A model generated the notes under the pieces. The model was not told the origin of the DNA and searched no databases. It saw nothing but the letters and a program-made list of their open reading frames with translations. A stretch of DNA of 32,076 nucleotides from Sphingomonas palustris (GTDB taxonomy: Bacteria > Pseudomonadota > Alphaproteobacteria > Sphingomonadales > Sphingomonadaceae): NCBI GenBank assembly GCA_026225215.1, contig JAMFSI010000169.1:1-32076 (forward strand), given 5' to 3'. Numbering within the stretch: the first letter of the stretch is position 1; each line of letters begins with the position of its first letter. The position numbers were made by a program, and so were the translations under genes. Below, in pieces: positions 1 to 7,484 of this stretch.

Positions 1-2431
1 GCGCTAGCGCGATTTCCAACTCGTAGAGGCTGTCATGGCGGGCTTCGTCGATGCGCGGCGCCTGGCTGGTCGGACCGATGAACAGGCCCGAAAAAAGATA
101 GGACAGCGCCGGGTGGCGCTGCCAATAGATGACGAAGCTCTTGAGCAGGTCGGGTCGGCGAATAAATGGCGAATCGAGCAGGCTCGCGCCGCCCAGCACG
201 ATGTGGTTGCCGCCGCCGGTGCCGATCGGGCGGCCATCGACCATGAATTTATCCGCGGTCAGCCCGATCTGGCGCGCGAAATCATAGAGCGTCTCGGTGA
301 TGTCCACGGCTTCGCGCCAGCTCGCCGCCGGCTGGATATTGACCTCGATCACGCCGGGGTCGGGCGTGACTTTCAGTACCATGAGCCGGGGATCGGGCGG
401 CGGCGGGTAGCCCTCGATCCGGATCGGCGTGCCGGTGGCCTCGGCGACGCTCTCGATCGCGGCGATCAATTCGAGATAATCCTCCAGCGCTTCGACCGGG
501 GGAATGAATACCGAGAGATAGTCGCCTTGCGGCTCGACGGTGATCGCGGTGCGCACCGCGCCTTCGATCTTGATTTGCTCGACCCGCTCCTGCGCACGGT
601 TGCCCGAACTGGCGACCGATTCGGATCGCTGCGGCTGACCCTCATGCCGGTCCTCGGGGACGGTCGCGTCGCGCTGCTGGGTACCGCGCTCGGGGACCTG
701 GCTACGGAAATCGGCGAGCGGCTGTCGCGCCTCGGCGGTATCGCGGGGGTGGATGTAGGGGTAATCGCCGGGTGGCACATAGGGCAGCGAGCCCAGCGGC
801 AGCCGATAGCCCAGCGCCGAGTCGCCCGGCACCGCGCAGAGCACGCCGCGTCGCACTTGCCAGGCTTCGCTCTGCCAGCGGCTGGCTTTGGCTGGGGCGC
901 TATTCCAGCGCTGCACCGGCAGGACATAGCCCACCGGCTTGGTCAGCCCGCGCTCGAAGGTGCGCATATAGCGCGCCCGCTCCTCGGGGTCTTCGAGCTT
1001 GGGATCGATCGGGCTGGTATTGTCGGGAAGCTGCGCTTCCTTGATGATCCACTCGATGCTGTCTTCATAGACCGGCTGGACGAATGCCTGGTCCACACCC
1101 AGCTTCTGCGCGGTGTCGCTCAGGAATTGCGCTGCCTGGGTCGGACTGACAGCATGATCGCCAGCAGCTTTCTTTTCGGCTGGCAGTTTTTCGCCAGCGA
1201 TCAGCCGGGCGTCGCGCCAGATCGGCACGCCATCCTTGCGCCAATAGATCGAATAGCCCCAGCGCGGCAGGCTTTCGCCGGGATACCATTTGCCCTGGCC
1301 ATGATGCAGCAGCGAACCGGGCGCAAAATGTCCGCGCAGCAGCCGGATCAGCCGGTCGGCATAAGCGGCTTTGGTCGGGCCGACCGCCGAGCCGTTCCAT
1401 TCGGGCGCATCATAATCGCCATCGGCGATGAAGGTCGGCTCGCCACCCATGGTCAGCCGCACATCATGCTCGACTAGATCGGCATCGACCTTGTCGCCCA
1501 GGGCCAGCAGTGCTTCCCAGCGGGTGTCGGTGAACGGCTTGGTAATGCGCACCGCTTCGGCGAGGCGCGAGACGCTCATCTCGAAATGGAAGTCGACCTC
1601 GGCATATTCGGCATTGCCGCTGACCGGTGCTGCCGAGCGATAATGCGGCGTTGCGGCCAGCGGGATATGGCCTTCACCGGCAAATAGTCCGGAGGTCGCA
1701 TCGAGCCCGACCCAGCCGGCGCCGGGTAGATAGACCTCGGTCCAGGCATGCAGGTCGGTAAAATCGGCCTCGGGCCCCTTGGGCCCGGTAAGGGACTCGA
1801 TATCGGCCTTCATCTGAATGAGATAGCCCGAAACGAAGCGCGCGGCATAACCGAGGTGGCGCAGCAATTGCACTTGCAGCCAGGCGCTGTCGCGGCACGA
1901 TCCGCTGCCCAGTTCCAGCGTATCCTCGGGCACCTGGACACCCGCCTCCATGCGGATGACATAGCTCACCAGCCCCATCAGGCGCTGGTTCATTGCCACC
2001 AGGAAATCGTTACTGCGCCCGCGATAGGCGGCGAATTCCTCGACCAGCGCGGCAAAGCGTGGCCCCTGCGCTTCGGTTTCGAAATAGGCGGACAGGTCGT
2101 CGCGCAGAGTCTCGTCGTAGCGGAAGGGGACTTCTTCGGCATAGGGATCGACGAAGAAGTCGAACGGGTTGATCACCGCGAGATCGGCGAGCAGATCGAC
2201 CTCGATCGAAAAATGATCGACCGGATCGGGGAACACCAGCCGCGCTTGCCAATTGCCGTGCGGGTCTTGCTGCCAATTGAGGAAATGATTGGCCGGGCTG
2301 ATCTTCAGCGAATAATTGGGAATCGCGGTGCGGCTGTGCGGGGCGGGGCGCAGGCGGATCACTTGCGGGCCAAGCCGGATCAAGCGATCGTAGCGATAGC
2401 GGGTAAGGTGGTGAAGGCCGGCGGTGATCAT
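1..2431 (-). CDS. Transglutaminase-like protein with DUF2126 (partial, 3' end beyond window)
   Basis: About 810 codons are open on the minus strand from the ATG at 2431 to the window edge; the stop lies outside. The N-terminal part is a bacterial transglutaminase-like fold: a beta-rich start ([10 protein letters not shown], then [10 protein letters not shown]) followed by a cysteine-protease-like core with Cys179 ([12 protein letters not shown]), His228 ([12 protein letters not shown]) and Asp244 (VGLDATSG). From about residue 330 it continues as DUF2126 ([39 protein letters not shown]). Full-length family members are roughly 1100 residues, so about a quarter is missing. The family often sits with circularly permuted ATP-grasp and alpha-E proteins in a putative peptide-modifying locus; these would lie beyond the window. 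The start at 2431 fits the family N-terminus; an in-frame ATG at 2455 is the alternative. The substrate is unknown. Confidence 0.88.
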   Translation of the reverse strand, partial: MITAGLHHLTRYRYDRLIRLGPQVIRLRPAPHSRTAIPNYSLKISPANHFLNWQQDPHGNWQARLVFPDPVDHFSIEVDLLADLAVINPFDFFVDPYAEEVPFRYDETLRDDLSAYFETEAQGPRFAALVEEFAAYRGRSNDFLVAMNQRLMGLVSYVIRMEAGVQVPEDTLELGSGSCRDSAWLQVQLLRHLGYAARFVSGYLIQMKADIESLTGPKGPEADFTDLHAWTEVYLPGAGWVGLDATSGLFAGEGHIPLAATPHYRSAAPVSGNAEYAEVDFHFEMSVSRLAEAVRITKPFTDTRWEALLALGDKVDADLVEHDVRLTMGGEPTFIADGDYDAPEWNGSAVGPTKAAYADRLIRLLRGHFAPGSLLHHGQGKWYPGESLPRWGYSIYWRKDGVPIWRDARLIAGEKLPAEKKAAGDHAVSPTQAAQFLSDTAQKLGVDQAFVQPVYEDSIEWIIKEAQLPDNTSPIDPKLEDPEERARYMRTFERGLTKPVGYVLPVQRWNSAPAKASRWQSEAWQVRRGVLCAVPGDSALGYRLPLGSLPYVPPGDYPYIHPRDTAEARQPLADFRSQVPERGTQQRDATVPEDRHEGQPQRSESVASSGNRAQERVEQIKIEGAVRTAITVEPQGDYLSVFIPPVEALEDYLELIAAIESVAEATGTPIRIEGYPPPPDPRLMVLKVTPDPGVIEVNIQPAASWREAVDITETLYDFARQIGLTADKFMVDGRPIGTGGGNHIVLGGASLLDSPFIRRPDLLKSFVIYWQRHPALSYLFSGLFIGPTSQAPRIDEARHDSLYELEIALA

Positions 2432-2635
2432 GCCCCTGATGTTGCGCCAAAACATGCTGCACCGCAACACGCATCTGCGCCCCGTTATTCGGATCGTCAC
2501 AATTGTTAATTAAGCGAGCGGATGGCCGTTCGTAGCGAATGCCGCTTGATATCGCACCGCACAACGGGCAGTCTGATGGGGCCCTGGGGAGAGGAGCGGC
2601 AGGCGGTAAGCGTTCTGTCGTACCTATGATTGTCC

Positions 2636-2640
2636 GGAGG
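2636..2640 (+). promoter_or_regulatory. Shine-Dalgarno selecting the TTG start of sthA
   Basis: GGAGG lies 5 nt before the TTG at 2646. An ATG at 2642 lies closer but is out of frame and reaches a stop after six codons, so the TTG is the productive start. Confidence 0.6.
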
Positions 2641-2645
2641 CATGT

Positions 2646-4037
2646 TTGTCCGAAACCTATGATTTCATTGTAATCGGCAGCGGCCCTTCGGGGCGGCGCG
2701 CGGCGATACAAGCGGCTAAACTCGGCAAATCGGTGCTGGTGGTGGAGGGGCGCAAGCGGGTTGGGGGCGTTTCGGTACATACCGGCACGATCCCATCCAA
2801 GACCCTGCGTGAAACGGCGCTGAACCTCTCGGGCTGGCGCGAGCGGGGCTTTTACGGCCGCTCCTACCGGGTCAAGCGCGAGATCTGCAGCGACGATCTC
2901 AACATCCGCCTCGACAAGACGCTCGAACATGAAGTCGATGTGCTGGAGCATCAATTCCTGCGCAACGGCGTTCACACCATGTCCGGTTTCGCGCGTTTTC
3001 TCGACCCGAATCAACTCGCGGTCACCGCGCCCGATGGCAGCGTCATCACTGTCGTGGGCAAGCGCATCCTGATCGCCGTGGGCACGGTGCCCTTCCGTCC
3101 CGACAACATCAATTTCAGCGATCCTGCGATCATGGACAGCGACGAAGTCGCGCATCTGCCGCATCTGCCACGCAGCCTGACCGTGGTCGGCGCCGGCGTG
3201 ATCGGCATCGAATATGCCACCATATTCAGCGCGCTCGACGTGCAGGTGACGGTGATCGAACCGCGCCATACTTTTCTCGATTTCATCGACATCGAGATCA
3301 TCGACGAGTTCGTCCACCAATTGCGCGATCGCGGGGTCACCTTCCGGCTCGGTTCACCGGTCGAATCGATCGCCAAGGAGGATGGCAAGGTCGTGACGAC
3401 GCTGGCGGGCGGTCGCACGGTGCGCACTGAAATGTTGCTTTATTGCGCCGGGCGGATGGGCGCGGTCACCGATCTCGGGCTGGAGCAGGCGGGCATAACC
3501 ACCGATAGCCGCGGGCGGCTGACGGTCGATCCGCATACTTTCCAGACTTCGGTGCCGCATATCTATGCCGCCGGGGACGTGATCGGCTTCCCTAGCCTGG
3601 CCTCGACCTCGATGGAGCAGGGCCGCATCGCCGCCTGCCACGCCTTCGACCTCACCGTGCCCCCCGCGCCGCAATATTTTCCTTACGGCATTTACGCGGT
3701 GCCTGAAATCTCGACTGTCGGGATGAGCGAGCAGGAAGTGCGCGACAAGGGCATCAATTACGAATGCGGCATCGCTCGGATGCGCGAAACCTCGCGTGGC
3801 CACATCATGGGCCTCGATCAGGGCATGATGAAGATGATCTTTTCCAATAAGACGCGGCGGCTGCTCGGTGTGCATATCATCGGCGAAGGCGCTACCGAGC
3901 TGATCCATATCGGTCAGGCGGTGTTGAATCTGAAGGGCACGATCGATTATTTCATCGAGAATACGTTCAATTATCCGACTTTGGCAGAGGCGTATAAGAT
4001 CGCGGCGCTGGATGCGTGGAACAGGATGCGGCGTTAA
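2646..4037 (+). CDS. sthA: Soluble (Si-specific) NAD(P)(+) transhydrogenase
   Basis: This 463-residue FAD flavoprotein belongs to the pyridine nucleotide-disulfide oxidoreductase superfamily. It transfers hydride between NADPH and NAD+ in the cytosol, usually to drain excess NADPH. Visible are the FAD-binding GSGPSG (residues 11-16), the second Rossmann GAGVIGIEYA, the FAD-contacting IYAAGDVIGFPSLA, and the C-terminal dimerisation domain. At residues 40-52, where lipoamide dehydrogenase has two redox cysteines, this protein reads VGGVSVHTGTIPSK. Both cysteines are absent, which is the hallmark of the SthA branch rather than a disulfide reductase. Length matches the family (E. coli enzyme about 466). 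The start is TTG, supported by GGAGG 5 nt upstream. It is divergent from the transglutaminase gene and convergent with the toxin gene. Confidence 0.9.
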   Translation: MSETYDFIVIGSGPSGRRAAIQAAKLGKSVLVVEGRKRVGGVSVHTGTIPSKTLRETALNLSGWRERGFYGRSYRVKREICSDDLNIRLDKTLEHEVDVLEHQFLRNGVHTMSGFARFLDPNQLAVTAPDGSVITVVGKRILIAVGTVPFRPDNINFSDPAIMDSDEVAHLPHLPRSLTVVGAGVIGIEYATIFSALDVQVTVIEPRHTFLDFIDIEIIDEFVHQLRDRGVTFRLGSPVESIAKEDGKVVTTLAGGRTVRTEMLLYCAGRMGAVTDLGLEQAGITTDSRGRLTVDPHTFQTSVPHIYAAGDVIGFPSLASTSMEQGRIAACHAFDLTVPPAPQYFPYGIYAVPEISTVGMSEQEVRDKGINYECGIARMRETSRGHIMGLDQGMMKMIFSNKTRRLLGVHIIGEGATELIHIGQAVLNLKGTIDYFIENTFNYPTLAEAYKIAALDAWNRMRR

Positions 4038-4055
4038 AGCAACGGATGCGCGCTC

Positions 4056-4340
4056 TTATAGCGCGTCAGGCCAGATGCGCGCGCCGTGGATGATGCGCAG
4101 AATTCGCACGACATCACCTTCGATTCGATAAGGTGCGATATAGGGCGTGCGACCGATGACCAATTCGCGGGTGCCTTCGACGCGACCGGAGCGCCCGCTG
4201 TTTGGAAAGTCGATTAGGCGCCGTGTGGCAGCGGCGATGCGATCATCCACGGTGACCGCCGCAAGGGGATCGTCTGTCTCGATATAGTCAAAAATGGCAC
4301 GTCGATCTTCAAGCGCTAGCTGTGCCCAGACCAGATACAC
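4056..4340 (-). CDS. RelE/ParE family toxin of a type II toxin-antitoxin pair
   Basis: This 94-residue protein has the compact RelE/ParE fold: an N-terminal helix pair (LALEDRRAIFDYI), a middle DRIAAATRRLIDFPNSGRSG segment, and C-terminal strands (ELVIGRTPYIAPYRI, then VVRILRIIHGARIWP). The P-x-S-G-R-x-G turn and the RILRIIHGARxWP ending are typical of ParE/YafQ-like toxins. Members either cleave mRNA at the ribosome or poison DNA gyrase; the sequence does not settle which. The start is GTG, 3 nt after the antitoxin stop, so the two are translationally coupled with the antitoxin first. There is no sign of inactivation. Confidence 0.85.
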   Translation of the reverse strand: MYLVWAQLALEDRRAIFDYIETDDPLAAVTVDDRIAAATRRLIDFPNSGRSGRVEGTRELVIGRTPYIAPYRIEGDVVRILRIIHGARIWPDAL

Positions 4341-4343
4341 GAT

Positions 4344-4631
4344 CTACTTCAGGATCGCAGCGCGACGGGCCGCAAATTCGGCATCGACATCCTCCTGCGC
4401 GATGTCGGGGCGAGGATCTGCCAGTGCCTCATGTACCTTGGCGCGAAACCAGGCATCATAAGCTTTTTGATCCGCGATCATTTCAAAAGGCAACGCCCCT
4501 TCATGAGCCGTGCGGGTCAGGAGTATCCGAACAGCGTCGGATACTGTCAGTCCCATGGTTTCTAGGACGGCAGTGGCGCGGGCCTTGACGGCGGCGTCGA
4601 TACGCGTCTGGATCAGGGCATTCGCCGGCAT
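4344..4631 (-). CDS. RelB/DinJ family antitoxin
   Basis: This 95-residue protein opens with ALIQTRIDAAVKARATAVLETMGLTVSDAVRILLTR, split here as ALIQTRIDAAVK and MGLTVSDAVRILL. This is the ribbon-helix-helix DNA-binding domain of the RelB/DinJ antitoxins. The acidic, probably flexible C-terminus (DPRPDIAQEDVDAEFAARRA) would wrap the toxin. I chose the ATG at 4631 because it begins the family N-terminus and is preceded by AAAGGA at a good distance; the same frame is open upstream to 4742 without homology. Together with the toxin 3 nt downstream it forms a complete module that probably represses its own promoter. Confidence 0.87.
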   Translation of the reverse strand: MPANALIQTRIDAAVKARATAVLETMGLTVSDAVRILLTRTAHEGALPFEMIADQKAYDAWFRAKVHEALADPRPDIAQEDVDAEFAARRAAILK

Positions 4632-4659
4632 GGATAGATTCCTTTCACCGCATTCTGTA

Positions 4660-4671
4660 ATGCAATTGCAT
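4660..4671. promoter_or_regulatory. Candidate operator of the toxin-antitoxin module
   Basis: A perfect 12-bp palindrome, ATGCAATTGCAT, sits 29 nt upstream of the antitoxin start. RelB-type ribbon-helix-helix antitoxins bind short palindromes overlapping their own promoter. The assignment is by position and symmetry only. Confidence 0.35.
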
Positions 4672-4742
4672 AACAAAAGCCAAGCATGTTTTGAGTAAGT
4701 TGACATCACATGCATAGTTGCCAGCCCTCCATTGAGGCTCAA

Positions 4743-6251
4743 TTATGCCCGAGGCGCTTGCCGCCGATAGCTCAGCGCTTCCGCTACATGAATCCGCGTC
4801 ACCGCCTCCGAGCCAGCCAAATCGGCGACGGTGCGCGCTACGCGCAGCATTCGCGTATAACTGCGTGCCGACAAGCGCATCGCCTCGGCGGCCTGGAGCA
4901 GCAGCTTCTTCCCGGCGTCGTCCGGCGTAGCGTGCGTGTCGAGCAGATCGCCCTCCAGTTCGGCATTGCTGCGCCGCCCGGTTCCGGCCAACCTTGCACT
5001 CTGGATCGCCCGCGCGGCGCTGACCCGTTCGGCCACTTCCGCCGAGCCTTCGCGTGCGGGCGGGAGTGCCATGTCGAGTGCGCTCACCGGATCGACTTCG
5101 ACATGCAGATCGATGCGGTCGAGCAGTGGTCCAGAGACCTTGCTCTGGTAATCGGCGGCGCAGCGCGGGGCGCGGCTGCAGGCGAGAGCCGCGTCGCCGA
5201 GATAGCCGCAGCGGCAAGGATTCATCGCCGTGATCAGCTGGACGCGCGCCGGAAAGGTGACATGGGCATTGGCCCGCGCCACGGTCACTTCGCCGGTTTC
5301 CAGCGGCTGGCGCAGCGAATCGAGTACTCCGCGCTGGAATTCGGGCAATTCGTCGAGAAACAGCACGCCGAGATGCGCCATGCTGACCTCGCCGGGGCGC
5401 ACGCGGATACCGCCGCCGGTCATTGCCGCCATCGAGGCGGAATGATGGGGGCTGCGAAACGGCCGGCTGCGGTTGATTCGCCCGCCGTCCAGCGTGCCCG
5501 CGATCGAGGCGATCATCGAGGTTTCCAGCGCTTCGGCGGAGGTCAGCGGCGGCAGGATACCCGGCAGGCAACTGGCCAGCAGCGATTTGCCGGCGCCCGG
5601 CGGCCCGATCAGCAATAGATTATGCCCGCCCGCCGCGGTGATCTCGAGCGCGCGCTTGGCGGTTTCCTGTCCTTTTACTTGTCGCAAGTCGGGGCCGATG
5701 CCCGGCGGTTCAGCCTCGCCCGGCACCGGCTCGGGCAGAACTTGCGTGCCCTTCAGATGATTGAGCAGACTGATCAGGTCGGGTGCGGCGAGCACCGGCA
5801 CACCGCTGGCCCAGCGCGCCTCCGCGCCTTGCGCTGCCGGGCAGATCAGCCCCTTGTCGGCGCTGCTGGCATGGATCGCCGCGAGCAGCACGCCGGGCGA
5901 GGAAATGATCCGACCATCCAGCGCCAATTCGCCCACCGCGATGAAATCGGTCAATTGCTCGGCGTCGGTCACGCCCATCGCCGCCAGCAAGGCGAGCGCG
6001 ATCGGCAGATCGTAATGCGCGCCTTCCTTGGGCAGATCGGCGGGCGAAAGATTGACGATGATCCGCTTGGGCGGCAGCGCCAGGCCCATGCTGGCCAGCG
6101 TCGCCTGTACCCGTTGGCGGCTTTCATTGACTGCCTTATCCGGCAGCCCGACCACCGCAAATCCGGGCATGCCGGGGGCGATCTGGCATTGCACCTCGAC
6201 CGCGCGCGCCTCCAGGCCCAGATAGGCCACCGTCATAACCAGCGCGACCAA
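4743..6251 (-). CDS. comM: ComM/YifB family Mg-chelatase-like AAA+ ATPase
   Basis: About 502 residues. The N-terminal ChlI/Lon-protease-like domain (GMPGFAVVGLPDKAVNESRQRV, shown here as GFAVVGLPDKAVNESR) is followed by an AAA+ core with Walker A GPPGAGKS and Walker B LFLDELPEF, and a C-terminal Mg-chelatase domain with a zinc-type cluster (NPCRCGY, CSRAPRC) and SARSYTRMLRVARTVADL. ComM is a bidirectional DNA helicase that aids branch migration when transforming DNA is integrated; other YifB roles are uncharacterised. I prefer the TTG at 6251, because the protein then begins MVALVMTVAYLGLEARAV as in the family and has GGGGGA 6 nt upstream. The in-frame ATG at 6281 lies inside the adjoining palindromic repeat. 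It appears monocistronic. Confidence 0.88.
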   Translation of the reverse strand: MVALVMTVAYLGLEARAVEVQCQIAPGMPGFAVVGLPDKAVNESRQRVQATLASMGLALPPKRIIVNLSPADLPKEGAHYDLPIALALLAAMGVTDAEQLTDFIAVGELALDGRIISSPGVLLAAIHASSADKGLICPAAQGAEARWASGVPVLAAPDLISLLNHLKGTQVLPEPVPGEAEPPGIGPDLRQVKGQETAKRALEITAAGGHNLLLIGPPGAGKSLLASCLPGILPPLTSAEALETSMIASIAGTLDGGRINRSRPFRSPHHSASMAAMTGGGIRVRPGEVSMAHLGVLFLDELPEFQRGVLDSLRQPLETGEVTVARANAHVTFPARVQLITAMNPCRCGYLGDAALACSRAPRCAADYQSKVSGPLLDRIDLHVEVDPVSALDMALPPAREGSAEVAERVSAARAIQSARLAGTGRRSNAELEGDLLDTHATPDDAGKKLLLQAAEAMRLSARSYTRMLRVARTVADLAGSEAVTRIHVAEALSYRRQAPRA

Positions 6252-6279
6252 ACGGCTTCCCCCCGTGTTGAAGAGTCTC

Positions 6280-6415
6280 ATCCGAAATTAGCTTTGCTAA
6301 TTTCGAAGTCTGTGCCGTCCCGCTCCCCCGGCCCAACCACCCACCGGGTACGATCACGGGGTGGTTGGGCGGGGGGAGCGGGACGGCACAGACTATCCGA
6401 AACGAAGTTTCGGAT
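6280..6415. repeat. Composite palindromic element with three consecutive hairpins
   Basis: Three perfect or near-perfect inverted repeats are packed into 136 bp. First, CGAAATTAGC (6283-6292) pairs with GCTAATTTCG (6296-6305) around TTT. Second, a 36-bp arm (6307-6342) pairs with 6359-6394 with a single mismatch around a 16-nt loop. Third, ATCCGAAAC (6395-6403) pairs with GTTTCGGAT (6407-6415) around GAA. The outermost 8 bp, ATCCGAAA and TTTCGGAT, are inverted copies of each other, as in a small MITE or palindromic unit. It fills the divergent gap between comM and rpmH, which (6252-6592) otherwise holds only a promoter candidate. It is not a classical terminator, as there is no T tract. Confidence 0.8.
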
Positions 6416-6485
6416 CAGATTCATCCGTCCTGCATATCGACGGGCGCGGCGGCCTGTCGACTCTTATCCGCACAGGCTGAAAGTC

Positions 6486-6514
6486 TTGACTCATATCCGG
6501 GCTTTGCGTAACGG
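6486..6514 (+). promoter_or_regulatory. Weak promoter candidate for the rpmH operon
   Basis: TTGACT at 6486-6491 is followed after 17 nt by TAACGG at 6509-6514. The -35 is good; the -10 is poor by E. coli standards, but sphingomonad -10 boxes are often degenerate. It lies 79 nt before rpmH, the first gene of a plus-strand operon. Confidence 0.35.
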
Positions 6515-6592
6515 GCGCTCGATCAGGCGGTCGCTTTCGCGGCCAGCCCATGTATTCGCGTCCGAGTGGCGCTCGCCAAATTCGAGGTTACC

Positions 6593-6727
6593 ATGAAGCG
6601 CACGTTCCAGCCCAGCAACCTTGTCCGCGCCCGCCGCCATGGCTTCCGCGCCCGCGGCGCCACTGTGGGCGGTCGCAATGTGCTGCGCGCTCGTCGCGCC
6701 CGGGGCCGCAAGAAGCTGTCGGCCTGA
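6593..6727 (+). CDS. rpmH: 50S ribosomal protein L34
   Basis: The protein has 44 residues: [20 protein letters not shown], then the [18 protein letters not shown] ending. This is the complete, strongly basic L34 of the large ribosomal subunit, and the length matches the family exactly. GAGG at 6584-6587 sits 5 nt before the ATG. It heads the conserved rpmH-rnpA-yidD-yidC order. The whole gene lies inside a longer frame that continues into rnpA (see the rnpA entry). Confidence 0.96.
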   Translation: MKRTFQPSNLVRARRHGFRARGATVGGRNVLRARRARGRKKLSA

Positions 6728-6783
6728 ACTCGGACAGTTTCGGTTCGGACCTGCTGAGTCCGGGCGAACCTCTTTCTCCACAT

Positions 6784-7206
6784 CTGGCGCGGCCCGCGAT
6801 CCTCACGCGCCGCGCCGATTTCGTTGCGGCGAATCGCGGGTTGCGGGTGTCGCGCCCGGGGCTCGTTCTGCTTGTTCGGCCCAACGGCGGTGCGGGGCTG
6901 CGTTTCGGCATCACCGTGACCAAACGGATTGGCAATGCCGTGGTCCGCAATCGCATGAAGCGGCGTTTCCGCGCGCTAGTTCGCGAACTACTGCCGATCC
7001 ATGGCCTGCCCCAGCATGACCATGTGCTGATCGGTCGTGAAGGCGGGATCGAGCGCGACTTCGCCCTGCTGCGCGAGGAATTGCTGGCGGCCCTGGTACG
7101 CGCGACCGCTGGCAAGGGCGACCCACCCCGCCGCAAGCCGGGAGCGGGAAAGGGTGGCGGGAAAAAGGGACCGAACCAGCCAAAACCGCGGGAAGATCGG
7201 CCATGA
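6784..7206 (+). CDS. rnpA: Ribonuclease P protein component (start unresolved)
   Basis: RnpA binds RNase P RNA and helps remove tRNA 5' leaders. The core [33 protein letters not shown] (signature RNR motif), [14 protein letters not shown] and DHVLIGR is complete. A Lys/Pro-rich tail (about 35 residues, [12 protein letters not shown]) follows. The start is a puzzle: the frame has no ATG, GTG or TTG between 6550 and 6844, and 6844 is already inside the core domain. I place the CDS at CTG 6784, the first plausible initiator before the core; CTG at 6724 overlapping the rpmH stop, CTG at 6751/6754, or ATG 6550 upstream of rpmH are alternatives. The end overlaps yidD by 4 nt (ATGA). Confidence 0.85.
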   Translation: MARPAILTRRADFVAANRGLRVSRPGLVLLVRPNGGAGLRFGITVTKRIGNAVVRNRMKRRFRALVRELLPIHGLPQHDHVLIGREGGIERDFALLREELLAALVRATAGKGDPPRRKPGAGKGGGKKGPNQPKPREDRP

Positions 7207-7412
7207 AGCGCATGCTGATATGGCTGGCGCGCGGCTGGCAAATCGGCCCATCGCGCGTGCTGGGGCCCTCCTGCCGCTATGCGCCGAGTTGCTCGGAATA
7301 TGCCATCCAGGCGCTGGAAAAACATGGCGCGATTAAGGGTGGCTGGCTGACGGTTAAGCGTCTATTGCGCTGCCACCCATGGGGGGGCCATGGCTATGAT
7401 CCGGTGCCTTGA
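7203..7412 (+). CDS. yidD: Membrane protein insertion efficiency factor YidD
   Basis: This 69-residue protein has the full YidD pattern: an amphipathic N-terminal helix ([12 protein letters not shown]), then [21 protein letters not shown] with its conserved Cys-x5-Cys, and the [17 protein letters not shown] ending. YidD lies at the inner face of the cytoplasmic membrane and assists YidC-dependent insertion. Its ATG overlaps the rnpA stop, so translation is probably coupled, and yidC follows 72 nt downstream. Confidence 0.95.
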   Translation: MKRMLIWLARGWQIGPSRVLGPSCRYAPSCSEYAIQALEKHGAIKGGWLTVKRLLRCHPWGGHGYDPVP

Positions 7413-7484
7413 TGGCGCTTTCATGCGCAGTTTGCGTAGTTGGATCGAGATTGAATTAGGCCGAATTGAACTAGGAATGCCTTT

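Noticed and set aside
35..1477. A 480-codon plus-strand open frame
   Set aside because: It lies antisense to the transglutaminase/DUF2126 gene, whose minus-strand translation has clear family motifs; the plus frame is an Arg/Ala/Gly-rich shadow.
2010..3320. A 436-codon minus-strand frame crossing two genes
   Set aside because: It overlaps both the transglutaminase start and sthA, has no motif, and is explained by GC-rich codon bias.
6251..6281. ATG at 6281 as the comM start
   Set aside because: It lies within the end of the palindromic repeat and adds ten residues not expected in the family; TTG at 6251 has a better ribosome site.
6466..6476. TTATCCGCACA, a DnaA-box-like sequence near rpmH, suggesting a replication origin
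   Set aside because: A single imperfect box with no dnaA, dnaN, parAB or AT-rich unwinding region nearby does not support an origin.
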